The translations under genes were made by a program, and so were the position numbers. A stretch of DNA of 64,000 nucleotides from Sordaria brevicollis (taxonomy: Eukaryota; Ascomycota; Sordariomycetes; Sordariales; Sordariaceae): positions 1,302,001 through 1,366,000 of the forward strand of contig JAUTDP010000011.1 of the NCBI GenBank assembly GCA_033439795.1, written 5' to 3'. Of the stretch, positions 23,313 to 35,764 are shown piece after piece (the stretch's first letter is position 1; every line of letters begins with the position of its first letter). Below the pieces are notes generated by a model. It had not been told where the DNA came from and searched no databases. It saw nothing but the letters and a program-made list of their open reading frames with translations.

Positions 23313-24770
23313 TCATACCGCCGCAGGTGTCAGACTCAGGAACTGAGCGCCTCCTGGGCCAACAGGTTCTGGTGAGTGTGGCAATGGCACCATCGAGGGT
23401 TCTGGTACCGTGTCGTCAACTGCCTTTCCTTTCCCCTTGTCAATTTTGAAGTGTCTCTCCGAGACATCATCTTCAGTGGTCATAACCACGTCTCCTTCGG
23501 CGTCTCTTTGCACGTCTTCTGTCTTCTTATCATTAACTCGCTCTCCCTCAGTGACCCCTTGCCCTCCAACCTTACTTCGACTCTCAACCATCCCATCCTC
23601 TCCTCCGTCCTCTTTACCCACCTCATCACCTGCACTCACCATCCGCTCATCTCCCCCATCTTTTACCTTTACCCCCTCAGCCTTACCCACCACCTCTTCA
23701 CCCTCCCTTCCACCCTGCCGTTCCCCACCCTCCATTTCCCCCTCCCCCTCCCCCTCCCCCCTTTCCGACCCTGACCAGCTCCCCGTATAACTGCCTGACC
23801 CCGACCAACTCCCACTCTCATCACTATACTCTCCCCACTCCCCGTTCGCCCTCCTAATAGTCTCCTCAACCCTTAAAAAACCCCTCTCCAAAACCTCCGC
23901 CCAGTTCTGCACATCCCCCACCTCCTTTAGTCGTTTCGTCCCCTCCCTGGCCAGTTTCTCAAGCTTGTCATTATCTTTTTTGAAGGCGTCGACGGCTTTG
24001 GTCATTTGTTGTTCTTGTTTGAGGATGGCGGAGTGGTTTTGGTGCAGGAGGGAGGCGCGGCCCGAGAGTTCCCTGTCCAAAAGGTTGGAGATTGAGGCTA
24101 TGACGGCGGTGCGGGCTTGGGATGTTGGAAGACCTTGGGTTGTGGTGGAAGGGGTAGAAGAGGTGGGGGGAGAAACGGGGTGGGATGGGGTGAGGGGGGT
24201 TGGGGGGAAGGTTGCTGAGGGGGGACTGGCGTGTTGGGGTCGGGACGATTGGGATTGGGAAGGGGGTGGGAAAGCTGGCGCTGCGCGCCGGACGTTTGTA
24301 GTTGTCGTCGTTGTAGAAGCTCCGGAGGTAGATGACCCAGTACCGGTAGTTGTCGTCCTCGTTGATGCACCAGATATCGACCCCGCTAGTGGTACGGGAA
24401 CGTGTTGCCCCGTATAAGCCTGGGCGTGAACATTCGGTACGGGAACAATTGGTCCCGGCGCCGTTGAGACCGATGACACGGTAGGAGCTGTTGATCTCTT
24501 TGATGCAGAAGAGCCAGCGAAAAAGGGCAGGGAGAAAGCAGATGAGGCGCGGCCGGTGGTGGCTGTTGAGCCGGTTGTTGAGGGTGCTACCGACACGGGA
24601 CCAGGTCTGTGTTCTGTATCATGATGATTGAGGTCATTGTGGTCAACGTCAACGTCAACGTCGCCGGGGACGGATACCATTGCCGCTGTGACATTGGTGT
24701 TGGTTACTGATGCCGGCGCCGGAGCGGACCGCGCTGGGTGGAGGAAGTTGGGGCGTGATGGTCGTGACAT
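23313..24770 (-). CDS. BLOC1S1/GCN5L1-like protein with long disordered flanks
   Basis: Single exon of 485 aa from ATG 24770. Residues 1-217 are Ser/Thr/Pro-rich and disordered (TTTTTT runs). Residues 218-310 are a helical coiled-coil-like block whose end, KEVGDVQNWAEVLERGF, matches the conserved GCN5L1/BLOC1S1 pattern (EIGDVENWA). Residues 315-485 are an acidic, Gly/Ser-rich tail with a GSWSGSGSYTGSWSGS repeat. BLOC1S1 is a small (about 125 aa) subunit of the BLOC-1 complex in endosomal sorting; here the domain is only a fifth of the protein. The assignment rests on the short motif plus helical context, so it is a good but not certain call. The strand opposite shows strong purine/pyrimidine skew from the low-complexity tail. 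Confidence 0.7.
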   Translation of the reverse strand: MSRPSRPNFLHPARSAPAPASVTNTNVTAAMVSVPGDVDVDVDHNDLNHHDTEHRPGPVSVAPSTTGSTATTGRASSAFSLPFFAGSSASKRSTAPTVSSVSTAPGPIVPVPNVHAQAYTGQHVPVPLAGSISGASTRTTTTGTGSSTSGASTTTTTTNVRRAAPAFPPPSQSQSSRPQHASPPSATFPPTPLTPSHPVSPPTSSTPSTTTQGLPTSQARTAVIASISNLLDRELSGRASLLHQNHSAILKQEQQMTKAVDAFKKDNDKLEKLAREGTKRLKEVGDVQNWAEVLERGFLRVEETIRRANGEWGEYSDESGSWSGSGSYTGSWSGSERGEGEGEGEMEGGERQGGREGEEVVGKAEGVKVKDGGDERMVSAGDEVGKEDGGEDGMVESRSKVGGQGVTEGERVNDKKTEDVQRDAEGDVVMTTEDDVSERHFKIDKGKGKAVDDTVPEPSMVPLPHSPEPVGPGGAQFLSLTPAAV

Positions 24771-25582
24771 TTTGACTCTATGTTTGTTGATAACTTCGAG
24801 TGTTATGAATTGGTGTGAGTGAAGTGATCGAGTGTCAATGGATTGAGCAAGTAAAGTCGAATCGAAGCATATAGAGACTTATGGCAATGTATCATGCTCT
24901 CATTAGCATTAATGGCAAAGCCACCCCCTCAATTCCGCAATCGATAATTGAACGTAGAAGCAAACGCAAGTTTAACACCTGCCGCTTTCCCCGCGGGATT
25001 CCGCTTCAACTGTCGATGTAGGTAAAGATATGTAAAAGTATGTTGTACGGATAGTCGTTTATATCAAATGCAAAAGAGTGGGGCCGGCCATTTATATGAC
25101 TTTCTAGACCTCCAACAGTGAGAAAAGGATCAGAGACACACCAAAAGAGGCACAGCACCACAAAAATGTAACGCGGGGTAGCTTCCGTCCGGTGAATTAA
25201 GCTTTACTCTCCGTTACCGGAGAATGGACTGTTCAGAATTGGTTGTATTCTAAATTGATGCACGTCATTCGTCGGTTTCGTTTGGCTTTGCAACTGGGAC
25301 AGTGTGCAATGCGATTATGAAGAGCCAGAGGTTTCCTTGTTGACATGCCCCTTTTGATGCCGAGACCGGTAGACTGCACCTAAGAACTCGCCTTGACCCG
25401 GGTTAAGACAATCTGAGTAGGTGATGAAAGACATTTGTTGAAGTGGACTAAATGATTGTACACATTACAGATTTGTGCTTGCTATACCTAAACTTTTCTT
25501 TAACCTCTCTCTTGTGCAAATGCCAGTTGATATCAGTCTTGTTACGTACAAGTTCCCATCACCTTCCTTCCATGTCCACCGC

Positions 25583-25614
<32 letters not shown>

Positions 25615-25973
25615 CATTCCATACATGCAATGCAACCCGTATTTGCTCGCTTCCAGTCCCTATCCGTCTGCCTGACCCTCAAATGCTCTTCCAAACTTTT
25701 GCTCAGGAAATGTAGGAACACCTAAATGCTTGTGTGTATGTGTGTAGATAGACATAGTATAGGAGATAACACCAAGAAATAAGGAACGACTTCGTCTTTT
25801 GATAGACCCAGACTCCTGACAATCGCCTGCTTGCTGTACCAAGAAAATCGTTGTAGACACATGTGTGAGATTGCTTCCAACCAACCGCTGAACCTGCAGC
25901 TTGGGGGAGCCCTTTTGATAACAGTATAAGAAACCGTGGTGCAATGTGTGTCGATGATTACACGGGCTCTCGC
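24771..25973. other. intergenic between BLOC1S1-like gene and SOG2
   Basis: Upstream of the BLOC1S1-like gene and downstream of SOG2 (both minus). No gene seen. It contains the 30-nt poly-C tract described separately. Confidence 0.55.
25586..25615. repeat. uninterrupted 30-nt poly-C tract
   Basis: Thirty consecutive C on the plus strand (poly-G on the minus strand), about 360 bp beyond the stop of SOG2. It lies on the likely 3' side of that transcript, so the RNA would carry poly-G. Length may be affected by assembly, since homopolymers of this size are hard to sequence. Confidence 0.9.
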
Positions 25974-28900
25974 CTAGAAGCCCACCTTCCCACTATTCAT
26001 TCTGAACGGAAGCGGTGCTAGTGACCCCGGACCCGGACTCAGCGCCGAGCTCGGGGTCATAGCACTCTCCCCGGATAGTGTTGTACCGATCGAGTTCAGA
26101 CTTGCTGTTGACGTCGATTGCATGGTTGCACTTCGGCTTCCCATCCCCGGTCCTCCCATGTTGATGAGCGCGTCGGCCCTCTCGAACAATCCGCCATTAA
26201 ACGCTGCCGAAAACGAGCCATTCTTAGGGGTCGATGGTACCGTTGCCTGAACAGCTGGACCAAGAGCCGCGCTCTGCGGTGTCATGGGCATCGGTACCGG
26301 CGTGTTGGTGCCATGCGTACTGTACGGGCTCGATGTATCTTCGCCTCCTTCCATTCCCGGACCTCCCACTCTCCCTCTCATCCGACCCCTTCCATGTCCG
26401 CCGGCACTAGGCTGCGGCTTCAGAAAATGCGACCACGGTGAGTGCACCATAAGCTCCCACGCGTCCTTCATCGCTTTCTGAATAGGCCGCATCCTGGATT
26501 TGGCATCGACTGGCAACTGGATGTCGGTTTGAAACTGCATAGTCTTCTTACCCAACACATACCAGGCGTCGATGTAGTCGTTGCACATCCTCCAGAACCC
26601 CGGCTGTCCACGGATCCCTGGCTCCTTCAGCTTGATGTTCGATAGCTTCTCCTTCAATATCTCCGTCTGGCGGATCGAGTCATTGCACTTCACAATCAGT
26701 GCCTTCCAGCAATGTACCACATGGTCCGACGCTCGTTGTGTGGTGGCATTGCGCAGCGCCACGCTGAACTGCGCGCTCAGGTTCGGCAAAACCTTGAGGG
26801 CCAATTCAGCGGACTTCATCAACGCCAGAAAGATCTTCTCAAAAATCCGATCCTCCTCGTCACTCGGCATCCGCATACCACCTGCGCTCATCGGGAAAGG
26901 CTCGCCCGACCGAGGCGTAACAGCGCTCATAACCTGTCGATGCATGCCGTTGTTGTATGGCATCAGCGGTACATCTGTCGCAACACGAAGGTTGGCATGA
27001 GGATGCATAGGCCCAGGCCCAGGGTTCCGTAGTCTCGCCGTCTGTGGTGGACGGTCGATCGTGGGAGTAACCGAATTGTCTCGCGAGTGCGGTCGGATAG
27101 TCTCGAGGTCTGGCCGATGAGGCATGGGTGGTACATTGCGCGAGGGCATTCCAGGCGATGGCTGGGAGCATGTAACACGCAGCTCCATAATGCTATTATA
27201 GAGCTGCGTCAACAGAGTGCGAATGTACCTAGGATCACCGTTATCGAGAAACAAGTCAACATTGTTGACCAGCAGGGAGCACACATGGCTGTATGCTTGC
27301 ACCAGCGTAATGCATGCCCTCTGCACGTTTTCGTTTTCCCGCGGCCCCATGCCGTCTCCTGCTTGGTCGTGCTTTTGAATTTCCAATTCCAATTGCTCCA
27401 CATGAGCATTGGTATTATAAAAGACAATCTCCAGACTCGACCGTTTGCTGCTACCGTCGTTCGAAAGGCCCATCAACATCTGGATCATGGGATGAATCTG
27501 AAAGATCGAATAGAGGATGCCCTTAGCAGCCTCTAGTACCGGATCAATAAACTTTGATTCACGCCTCCTTTCGGGCAGGATCGAAAGTCGTCGGACGTAA
27601 ATAGGTCGTTGTAGCGATATCGAGTCGGCTGGGCTCGAGGGTGCTGGGCTCTGACCAGGCATACTGCCGTTACCAGGCTGCATGGCAGAACCGTGACTGA
27701 GGCCACGATAGTGAATGCTGAATCGATCCTTGGCCTCCAACTCGTCCAAAGTGCCCAGCTCAGAACCCTTTCTCGACACAATACCCATACGGCGTGACCT
27801 GCTCTCGGATCGCTCTCGGCTTGAGTGATGGGCGCCCGTCGTTTCAGAGTTGCTGCGTATTCGTTCGTTTGGGTTGCCAATGGTGAGGGGCATGACGCCG
27901 GGTCGTCGTTGGGCCGAGCTCTGCTGGGATAGACCACGGTAATGCGATCGACTTGGGATTGGAGGAGGACGGGACAAGTTCGGTGATCTAAGATCTGGGA
28001 CGTCCGTGCCATTGACCTTGATAGGGAACCGCCCACTAAAGACGCGCTTGATAGTCGGTCGTGGTGTCTCGATTCCGTCATTTTCGTCGTTCGGCGACTC
28101 GGCTTGCTCTCGTTCCATGATGCTGTTGGCCTTTGCCTTTAAATATTTCTTGACGTGCGCCGTAACTGTGATTTCGGTCAATTCGCTTTCCTTCAAGATA
28201 CCCTCGTTTTGTACGCTTGGTGGCGGCACTTGGAAGACTTCTGGTGGTGGGAAGACCAGAGGATTGCCTTCGAGTTTGATGACGGAGAGCGACGGCATAT
28301 CGGCCAAACAGAGTGGCAGTTCAGAGACGTCATTTTTCTGTATCGAGAAGACCTTCAGTGATGACAGTTTCACAATGTCTGGTGGAAGGACTCGGAGCAT
28401 ATTTCGCCCAAGATCTAGGATCTCGAGTGATTTGAGATCGCAAAGCTATATTTGATCCGGTCAGCAGCTGCCCTTCTGGTAATCGGATGTCGTATAACCT
28501 TACCGCGAGAGGAAACTCTTTTATCCTGTTCGACCGAACATTGAGGTATCGAAGCGAGGTACACTCGGAGAATCGAGGAGGGAACGTCTGGATGTAATTG
28601 TGTGATAGCGCAAGCCTGTCGGGTCGCAGAGCATCGTGTTAGCCAATGGACCGACAGCAGGTAACTCCGAGATGTTGTAGTACCTCTCCAACTCATTCTT
28701 GATGATATCCACCACCTCATCTGGTAGCTTTTGTATCCTCTTTCTGCTCAGGTCAATGGTAAGACCGGGTTTGAGGGTGCTGATGCCTTCTGTTGCCTTT
28801 GCTTCGTTTTCGTGGGCAACACGCATGGACTCGCGCACAAGGGAGATGACTTGGGCGGAAGACAGCGGCGGCGAAGCCGATAGTGACGAACTCGAGGCAT

Positions 28901-29009
28901 CGCGATGGGGCGGGAGTGGTGGTAGATTCCCGTGAGCATGACCGGCACCAACAGGTGGCATTCGGCGACCCAATCCGGGGTTATCAGGCAGACCGCGTGG
29001 GCGATCCAT
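25974..29009 (-). CDS. SOG2: SOG2-like leucine-rich-repeat protein of the RAM/MOR polarity pathway
   Basis: Exons 29009-28684, 28615-28504 and 28445-25974; introns 28683-28616 and 28503-28446 both keep frame; product 969 aa. Leucine-rich repeats run from about residue 85 to 220, across both introns (LTIDLSRKRIQKLP, LALSHNYIQTFP, LRYLNVRSNRIKEFP, LEILDLGRNMLRVLP, LKVFSIQKNDVSELP, LSVIKLEGNPLVFP). The Sog2-type RAM signalling region follows, with RLSILPERRRESKFIDPVLEAAKGILYSIFQ and helical segments to about residue 840, then a Ser/Pro-rich tail. Sog2 is a known scaffold of the NDR-kinase (RAM, MOR in filamentous fungi) network that controls polarised growth and septation. A leader of several hundred bp with microsatellites lies upstream. 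Confidence 0.88.
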
Positions 29010-29605
29010 GGTACGGGACGTGTTTTCCTGTTATCGGTCTTGTCTATTTCTCGGAGGAGAAGCGGTTCGGGACGGCGCGTGTGTCGGCAGGTATGGGAAT
29101 GTTGGACAGAAGTTCCCGTAGCGGAACTTGGGGGGCAGGGAGTCGGGGTCGATGACGGGGGAAACTCTTGTGTGTCTTTTTGGGATGAAGGTGGAAAATC
29201 GGTCGGTCGGTTCGACGGATTGGACCGGGGCAAAACAAGCTGGCGGTGCTAGATGGGATCGAAGCGAAATCTCATGGCAGAACTGATCGGCCTCTAGTCT
29301 ATTCTTCTAGGGCGGACGGTGACTGTTGTTCGAGAAGGAACCAGCAATCCCAGCGACGCGGCGGTGAAAGGGAAAGAAGGAAGGAAGTGGGTGAGCGGCC
29401 TCTTTGCGTGGCTACACCATATGTTGTTGTTGTTGACTTGGGTGAGTGGTGACTTGTTGTTGTTGTTGTTGTTGATATGATGATGAGCTGGAGCAGCCGA
29501 GGAGGAGACGGGATAGAAAGATGGGCGAGAGAGATACTCGAAAAGGGAACCGGTCCTCGGGTTGTTGTGGGCCGTTTCTTTTTTTCTGAAGTCGTGCCCG
29601 CGTTG

Positions 29606-29636
<31 letters not shown>

Positions 29637-32347
29637 GTCTGTCTCTCCTCTGTCTGTCTTGGTCCCAAGTCTTGGATCTCGGGGGAGATGTACGATATGG
29701 TGTAGCTTCAAAAGTTGAAGTTAGGTAGACCAGGCTCAAACACCCTTGAACTGAACCTCCAAAATTTCCCTTTGTTAGAGAAAGAAAGAGGGTCAGCCGT
29801 CAGCCGGGTCGGGTAGCAAAACGACACGCTGCACCCACGTCTCCAATGAAGATAGGGGTTAGCGCGTTCTTTGGTACAGGTAGTGTACCTCTAACTTCCG
29901 TTAGGTTGTAACTTGTTGAATGAGAATGGGGGTTGCATCAGCACCAGCATCAGGGCATCAGAAGCAGCACATCCACGGGCATCCACGGCATGGCACAGGG
30001 AAGCGATCATGGAAATCCAGCCGGTCCGACAGGGGCAGGGTGGCCTTGCCGGCGGGAAAAGAACGAAAGGAACAACGACAGAAGCGAAGGAAGGAGAAAG
30101 GAAGGGGTTCCGAAGGGGGGAAGGACTCAAGGAGAATCCACTCTTTCTGTGGGAATATTCCAGGGGACGCCAGTCGTTGCCCATGGAAGTCGCGAATTGC
30201 AGCACCTGATGGACACCTGATGCGCCTTCCTCAAAAAGTCAGAACCACTGAGAGGAAAGAAGTCGAACCTCAAACTCCAGTTTGCCAGTTTCTCGTCGAC
30301 AATGGGCAATTGGAAAAGAGACGAAAAATGACCATGGAGCACATGGACACACACGAGAGGTAAAAAAACAACAAGGACGGGACCCCGCTTTTCCCCCTTC
30401 CCCTTCCCGCCCATTCATCCCGTCTTTTTGACAATTCGGTTGCCCAGCCAAAATCACTGCAGTCTCGTGGGAAGCACAGCAAAGGCACAGTGTCATTGTG
30501 CCTGCATTTCACGACAGCGGGCCCGTGCGGCGCAGCTCTGGCTGTCTCTAACAATTTATTTAGCGCGTCGCACCTGCAAGGGACAACGGAACGGCCCCCA
30601 TAATTGATTTGATACTGTGACGCCCACCACACCTGCACCACCACACCACACTCCATGATAGCACAACATCAAAGCGAAGAGCGGGAAGACATTGAGATGA
30701 ACTGCTCTTTGACAAAAAGTTCATTGGGTGATGATCGCTTGCCGTGTGGTCGATAACATCACTCTTACTCTATTTGAACTAACAGCGAAGCGCGATACTC
30801 GACCACCACAAGACTTCCCACAACCATACAACATGATACCACCCTATCCATATGAAACGAAACGCCGGTAACAGAATTTCTATGGACCTCATTACCGCCC
30901 CATGGTACACTAACATGCTCGACCGAGATCACTTTGCAATATCTAATAGATCTTATACCCTTCCTTTCAACTGCCAAGTACCAATTTCAATCTCAACCAC
31001 GTTTTCTTGACAACATTTAAGTGTTGCCGACATCCGATTATCCGATTACTGACAGTAGTCGAAACATACCCTACAGATAGCGACCATGTCATAACATCTG
31101 AAGCCATCGCGCCTCTTGGCAGGTGTCGCATTTACATGGAGGGTCCATGGTGGATGTTCATGCTTTACTCCGAGACTAGAAGTCCCTTCTCTCAGCTTCA
31201 ATCCCAGCTTGATTGTCACCAATTACCAAGTATAAACGTGGAAACAATGTCCAGTCTTACACAGTCAATTAAATCCTCCATACTCATGTCGTGCACTCAA
31301 CCCTTTTCCGAAAAACGCCATCGTGACACCCGCTGGAGCTATGCTGTGTGAGCAAAACTTATTAGTCGAGGGACCTAAGCCATCCAGTTTTACAGAACAA
31401 CAGAATAGTAGCGATAGAAAATCCGTTTAGAATATGATAGGACTAAAAGTGAAGAATTACGTCTAGCTACCATGTAGATAGATAGTACTTACGTATAGGA
31501 GAGTGTGACAGCGACACATGTGCTCTGGTTTACCTTAATTGATCGACAAATCAAAACCACCCACACCAACATCTGTCAACAAGGAAGATCGACTGAACAT
31601 CACGAACATCAAACAGCGCCCAGCCATTCCACAGCCTTGTGATCCGGATATCTAGCTCCGTCCGGACACCTGGATAGGCCGTTAAGCTCGAACCGTGGAA
31701 ACCCGGACAATTGAGGCCGATGCCTTTTTAGCCTCAAGACTTCGTATAATCCTTCTGTTTTCTGTTTTAGGGGTGTCAGCTCCGAATGGCTTGTTGTGTC
31801 GCTTGATTGTGATACGGAACACCAGACAGGGAAAACACTAGAGGTAGACAGACCTATTACTGCCGGCGGCTTCGAGAACATTGTTGACTTTGGATGGTAA
31901 TGTGACCGAGGGAATATCATTGGACGAAACACCGAGGACGATGCACATGTTCAAAGAGAGAAATGGAAGTGGTAGGTAGCAAACTAAGTTGTACTAAACC
32001 TAAACTCAACAACACAAAGAACGCCATCTAATGCGCCCATCCAGTCATCCATCCCATCTTCATTCTCTTCCTTCTCTCCGTCCTTATCAATTTCTGGTAG
32101 AAAATGATGCGCTGAATGCCAGAAACAGTAAAAACCCAAACCATGAAAAAAACTAAAGTACAATTCGTGAAAAGAAAAAAGAAGAGTCTGATCTGAATAC
32201 CCCTAACCCCGCTACCCATTAGAATGGTGTTGTGTGATGATGTGAGATTTATGCTTTTTGTTTGTTTGTTCATCATTTATGTATAGACAAGTGTTTATGT
32301 CCTTCACCACACCTTTACTTACACTCACTCACTCATTTCCCTACACC
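29010..32347. other. 3.3-kb intergenic region, no confirmed gene
   Basis: Upstream of SOG2 and downstream of the i-AAA protease gene (both minus). The first 700 bp carry TTG triplet runs (29421-29438, 29455-29472) and a CT microsatellite, probably SOG2 leader. A possible small coding segment at 31838-31948 on the minus strand is listed as a finding only. Nothing else is supported. Confidence 0.5.
29606..29645. repeat. (CT)n microsatellite grading into (GTCT)n
   Basis: About 13 CT units at 29606-29632 continue as GTCT units to 29645 and as imperfect TCTG further on. It sits about 600 bp upstream of the SOG2 start. On the SOG2 strand it reads (AG)n. Confidence 0.95.
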
Positions 32348-35011
32348 CTACGCGGGCACAGGCGGCGGTGGGGCCGGTCCTGGACCACTGTCACCCGGAG
32401 GTGGCACATCACCAGGTAGAGGTGGAAGGGGGAGGCCCGGCTCCAGGGTGTCGCTGGGCTTGGGGATGGACATGGGGCCTGGCGGCACCGAGATGCGATC
32501 CTTCAGCTTCTCTCCCCGAATCACCCTCTCGACCTCCTTCTTGTCCAGCGTCTCGTACTCGACGAGCGCCTTGGCCAAGAAGTCGAGTTCTTTCCTCTTC
32601 TCGGTAAGCAGGTTGCGCGCACGCTCATAAGACTCGTCCAGAACCCGCTTCACCTCAGACTCGACCATCGCCCTGGTCTCAGAGCTGAGCTGGTTATACT
32701 TGCGGAGATACTCGACAGGGCCCAGCTTCTCAGACATGCCAAGCTGGGCAACCATCTGCCAGGCGGTTCTGGTGGCCATGTCAAGATCCTGTATCTGTTG
32801 TTAGTTTACCAAACAAAGATCCAAGGAGAGGGGAAGGGGAAGACGTACAGCGCTGACACCACTAGTCACAAGTTCGTTACCGTAGACAATCTCCTCAGCG
32901 ACCTTGCCGCCCATGGCACGGTCAATCATGCCCAAGTAGTCCCTGACAGTGTACGAGTGCTTGTCCATCTCAGGGAGATAGGCAGTGTGGCCAAGAGTCT
33001 GACCGCGAGGAAGAATGGTGACCTTGTAGAGCGAGCTTGCGCTGTCCTTGGCGTAATATCCGACGAGGGCGTGGCCAGCCTCATGATAGGCAGTCATCTC
33101 TTTCTCCTTGGCTGTGATAACCATACTACGCTTCTCAGCACCCATGATGACCTTGTCCTTTGCCCATTCGAAATCCTTTTGAGTGACAGCCTGAGCCTTC
33201 AACTTGCTGGCGTGAATAGCAGCCTGGTTGACAATGTTCTCGAGCTCGGCACCAGAAAGACCAGACGTTCTAGAAGCAATGGCCTCCAGGTTAACATCGG
33301 CAGCAGCCTTGATGCGCTTGGCATGGTGCTTGAGAATAGCCATGCGACCACGGACATCGGGAAGAGAGACAACGACGTTGCGATCGAAACGGCCGGGACG
33401 GGTAAGCGCTTTATCAAGAGACTCGGGGAAGTTGGTAGCGCCAATGATGATCACACCACTGTTCTGCTCGAAACCGTCCAGCTCGGTAAGAAGCTGGTTG
33501 AGAGTCTGACGTACGTAGGTAGCGTCTCTGGAGTTACGCCTGCCACCGATAGCGTCAAGTTCGTCAATGAAAACAATCGAGGGAGCCTTGGCCTTGGCAG
33601 CAGCAAAGAGATCGCGAACACGCTTTGCGCCAACACCGACGTAGACCTCTTCGAATTCAGAACCAGACATGTTGAAGAAAGGGACACCAGCTTCGCCAGC
33701 AACCGCACGAGCCAAAAGAGTTTTACCAGTACCAGGGGGTCCAACGAGCAACACACCCTTGGGGAGCTTGCCACCAAGAGTCGAGTACTTCTCAGGGTTG
33801 CGCAAGAAGTCAATGAGCTCCTGGAGCTCTTCCTTGGCCTCGTCGCAACCGTGGACATCAGCGAAGCGAGCCTTTTGGTTCTCGGGCTTGACCTCGTTGG
33901 CCTCTAGCTTGCCACCGGGGCGCTTGATGCTGCTCAAGCCCTCGAAGACCATAGTGATGACAACCATGCTGAGATACGTGAAGAGAGTAAACCACATGAG
34001 AAACTTGACCCATCTGAGAGCAGCGCTTCCGAAACTTTCGTCAACCACAATGTGCAGAGGACCAGTCTTGGCACCAGCAGCGATCGGCTTGACCATGGCC
34101 ATGTTTCCGCCAGTGTGCTGAGCAGCAGCGGCGGTACCAGCGGCATGGACCTGGCTAGCAGTGAAACCGGAGGGGTGATAGACGGTGTTATCGACAGCGG
34201 GGTTCGTAGGCGTAAAGGATTGACCGGTAGACATGGCAAGGGCGCGCTGGTAGATCTGGTCTACCTGATCGTTCGTGGCAAAGCGTCCAGACTGATATCT
34301 CTCGATAATGATGGCAGGCATGTTCGCCTTAAGAAGGGCCTGGTAGAAGGCGTACTGAGCACCGGCGCTGGTTGGGAACTGGTTGGCGGCAGCCTCGCGA
34401 GCAGCCAGAAGACCATGCGAGAGACCACCGTTGCCGAAGTTGCGGACCTGGAGAGTAAAACCGAAGGGAGAGTGTACTGGTTGACGGAAAGACGGAATGC
34501 GACCCGACTGATAGGTGCTCATGGACCGGAGGGTGTTGACAGTGCCCAGGGGCCTCGACATGAGCGCCGAGAACGAGCGGCGGAAGAGAGGGTTCGCCAT
34601 GGCGATCTGGCGGGAAGACATGCTGGAGATTTCCGAAAAGATGTTTGTAGGGGCGGCATTTGCCAGTCCCTGAGGAATAACGGTCTGGGGAAGAGGCGCG
34701 TTTCTCAAGAAGTCGGGGATCGCTGCCAAGGAGCTTGAAGCGTTGCGCGCGGGGGAGCTAGCAAGCTTGCGGGAGGGGTTCGAAGATGTCGTCGAGTCGA
34801 AGGATGTTTGGGGATGTTGTTGCGCCTTAGTCGTCGTCGGTAACCTGAAGGGGACAGTCAGGGTTGTCGCGATGGACGGCCACAACTCTGTGGTTGCCGC
34901 CGCGATGGTCTGGATAGCGAGGCGCGGAGGGGTCAGCTTCAAACTCTCCAAAGAATGGGACCGAGGAATTACACAGGAACTTACCGGCAGCCCACTTGCG
35001 TGGAAAGCCAT
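32348..35011 (-). CDS. iap-1: mitochondrial i-AAA protease (YME1 type), IAP-1
   Basis: Preferred model: exons 35011-34985, 34909-32849 and 32788-32348; 842 aa. The first intron 34984-34910 (GTAAGT, branch GCTGAC, acceptor CCAG) is 75 nt and in frame, so the unspliced reading is also open. Intron 32848-32789 (branch ACTAAC) joins GVSA to DLDMAT. A presequence is followed by one membrane span (about 310-330), a Walker A GPPGTGKT (399-406), Walker B FIDELD (456-461), the second region of homology, and the zinc-binding HEAGH (618-622). A Pro-rich tail ends the protein. The known role is inner-membrane ATP-dependent proteolysis facing the intermembrane space. Published IAP-1 is, as I recall, near 738 aa, which would fit a start at ATG 34621 instead. 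Divergent from ORC6. Confidence 0.93.
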
Positions 35012-35764
35012 GGTGGTTTGTTTACACCCACTCTCTCTCTACTGTTTGCGACAGCCGAGACGTGAAGGAGCGGATATCCTCACACAATGACCACTCTTTG
35101 GTTGAGTGTTGGTGGTTGTAGTGAAAAAGTGTCAGTGCCAGTCAAGTGGCAGCAAGCAGACAGAACTGCAGTGCTGGAGTGATGCAACTGTGGAAGCGGG
35201 AACTGCCACTTGGACGCGGCGGAGGACGGAACTGTTGAGCAACTGTCCTGATTAGCTGATCACTGGCCACACTCCACAGTCCCGCCTTGGCAGGTGGCGG
35301 CCGGACCCCGGGTTTTCCCTTTTTCTGTAGCACAAGAGTCAGAAGAGTCAGTCGCGGTCAGTGTGCTTGCCACTTTGCACTTCTGGCCTCCCGCACTGCT
35401 ACACTAAAAGCTCGGTGCGCTTATATGCTCCACAACGTTACGTAGTTCTTAGTTACCTAGGGAGCAATTATGCACTAACAGAGACTACAGAGTAAGCCGA
35501 CAGCGGAGTCCTGCACGTGATTTGGCGTTTGGGACGAAGGATCTCGTCGCGTCGCGATGTCAGTTTGTTTGTTCACTTCACCATCCAGAGTCTTATAGGT
35601 TTTATGATGATCAACAATTTAAACACATTTTGGTTTCAAACGTAGAATTACTTGAATACCAATACAACGATTACTCCACAACCAAACTTACGTCTCGTAT
35701 TGCTATCACCAGCTTTAACCCCGAAAAACGAGTGAGGAACCATCACCAGAAGTGAGAAGCCAAG
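35012..35764. promoter_or_regulatory. divergent promoter region between iap-1 and ORC6
   Basis: A 753-bp gap between the two start codons. No coding sequence and no repeat. Individual sites cannot be named. Confidence 0.5.

Noticed and set aside
29846..30500. Several overlapping plus-strand frames near 30 kb
   Set aside because: Purine-rich, low-complexity sequence gives open frames in several phases without family or splice support.
32798..33907. 369-codon open frame antisense to the i-AAA protease
   Set aside because: Same cause: the complement of biased codons. The AAA and HEAGH motifs on the minus strand fix the coding strand.
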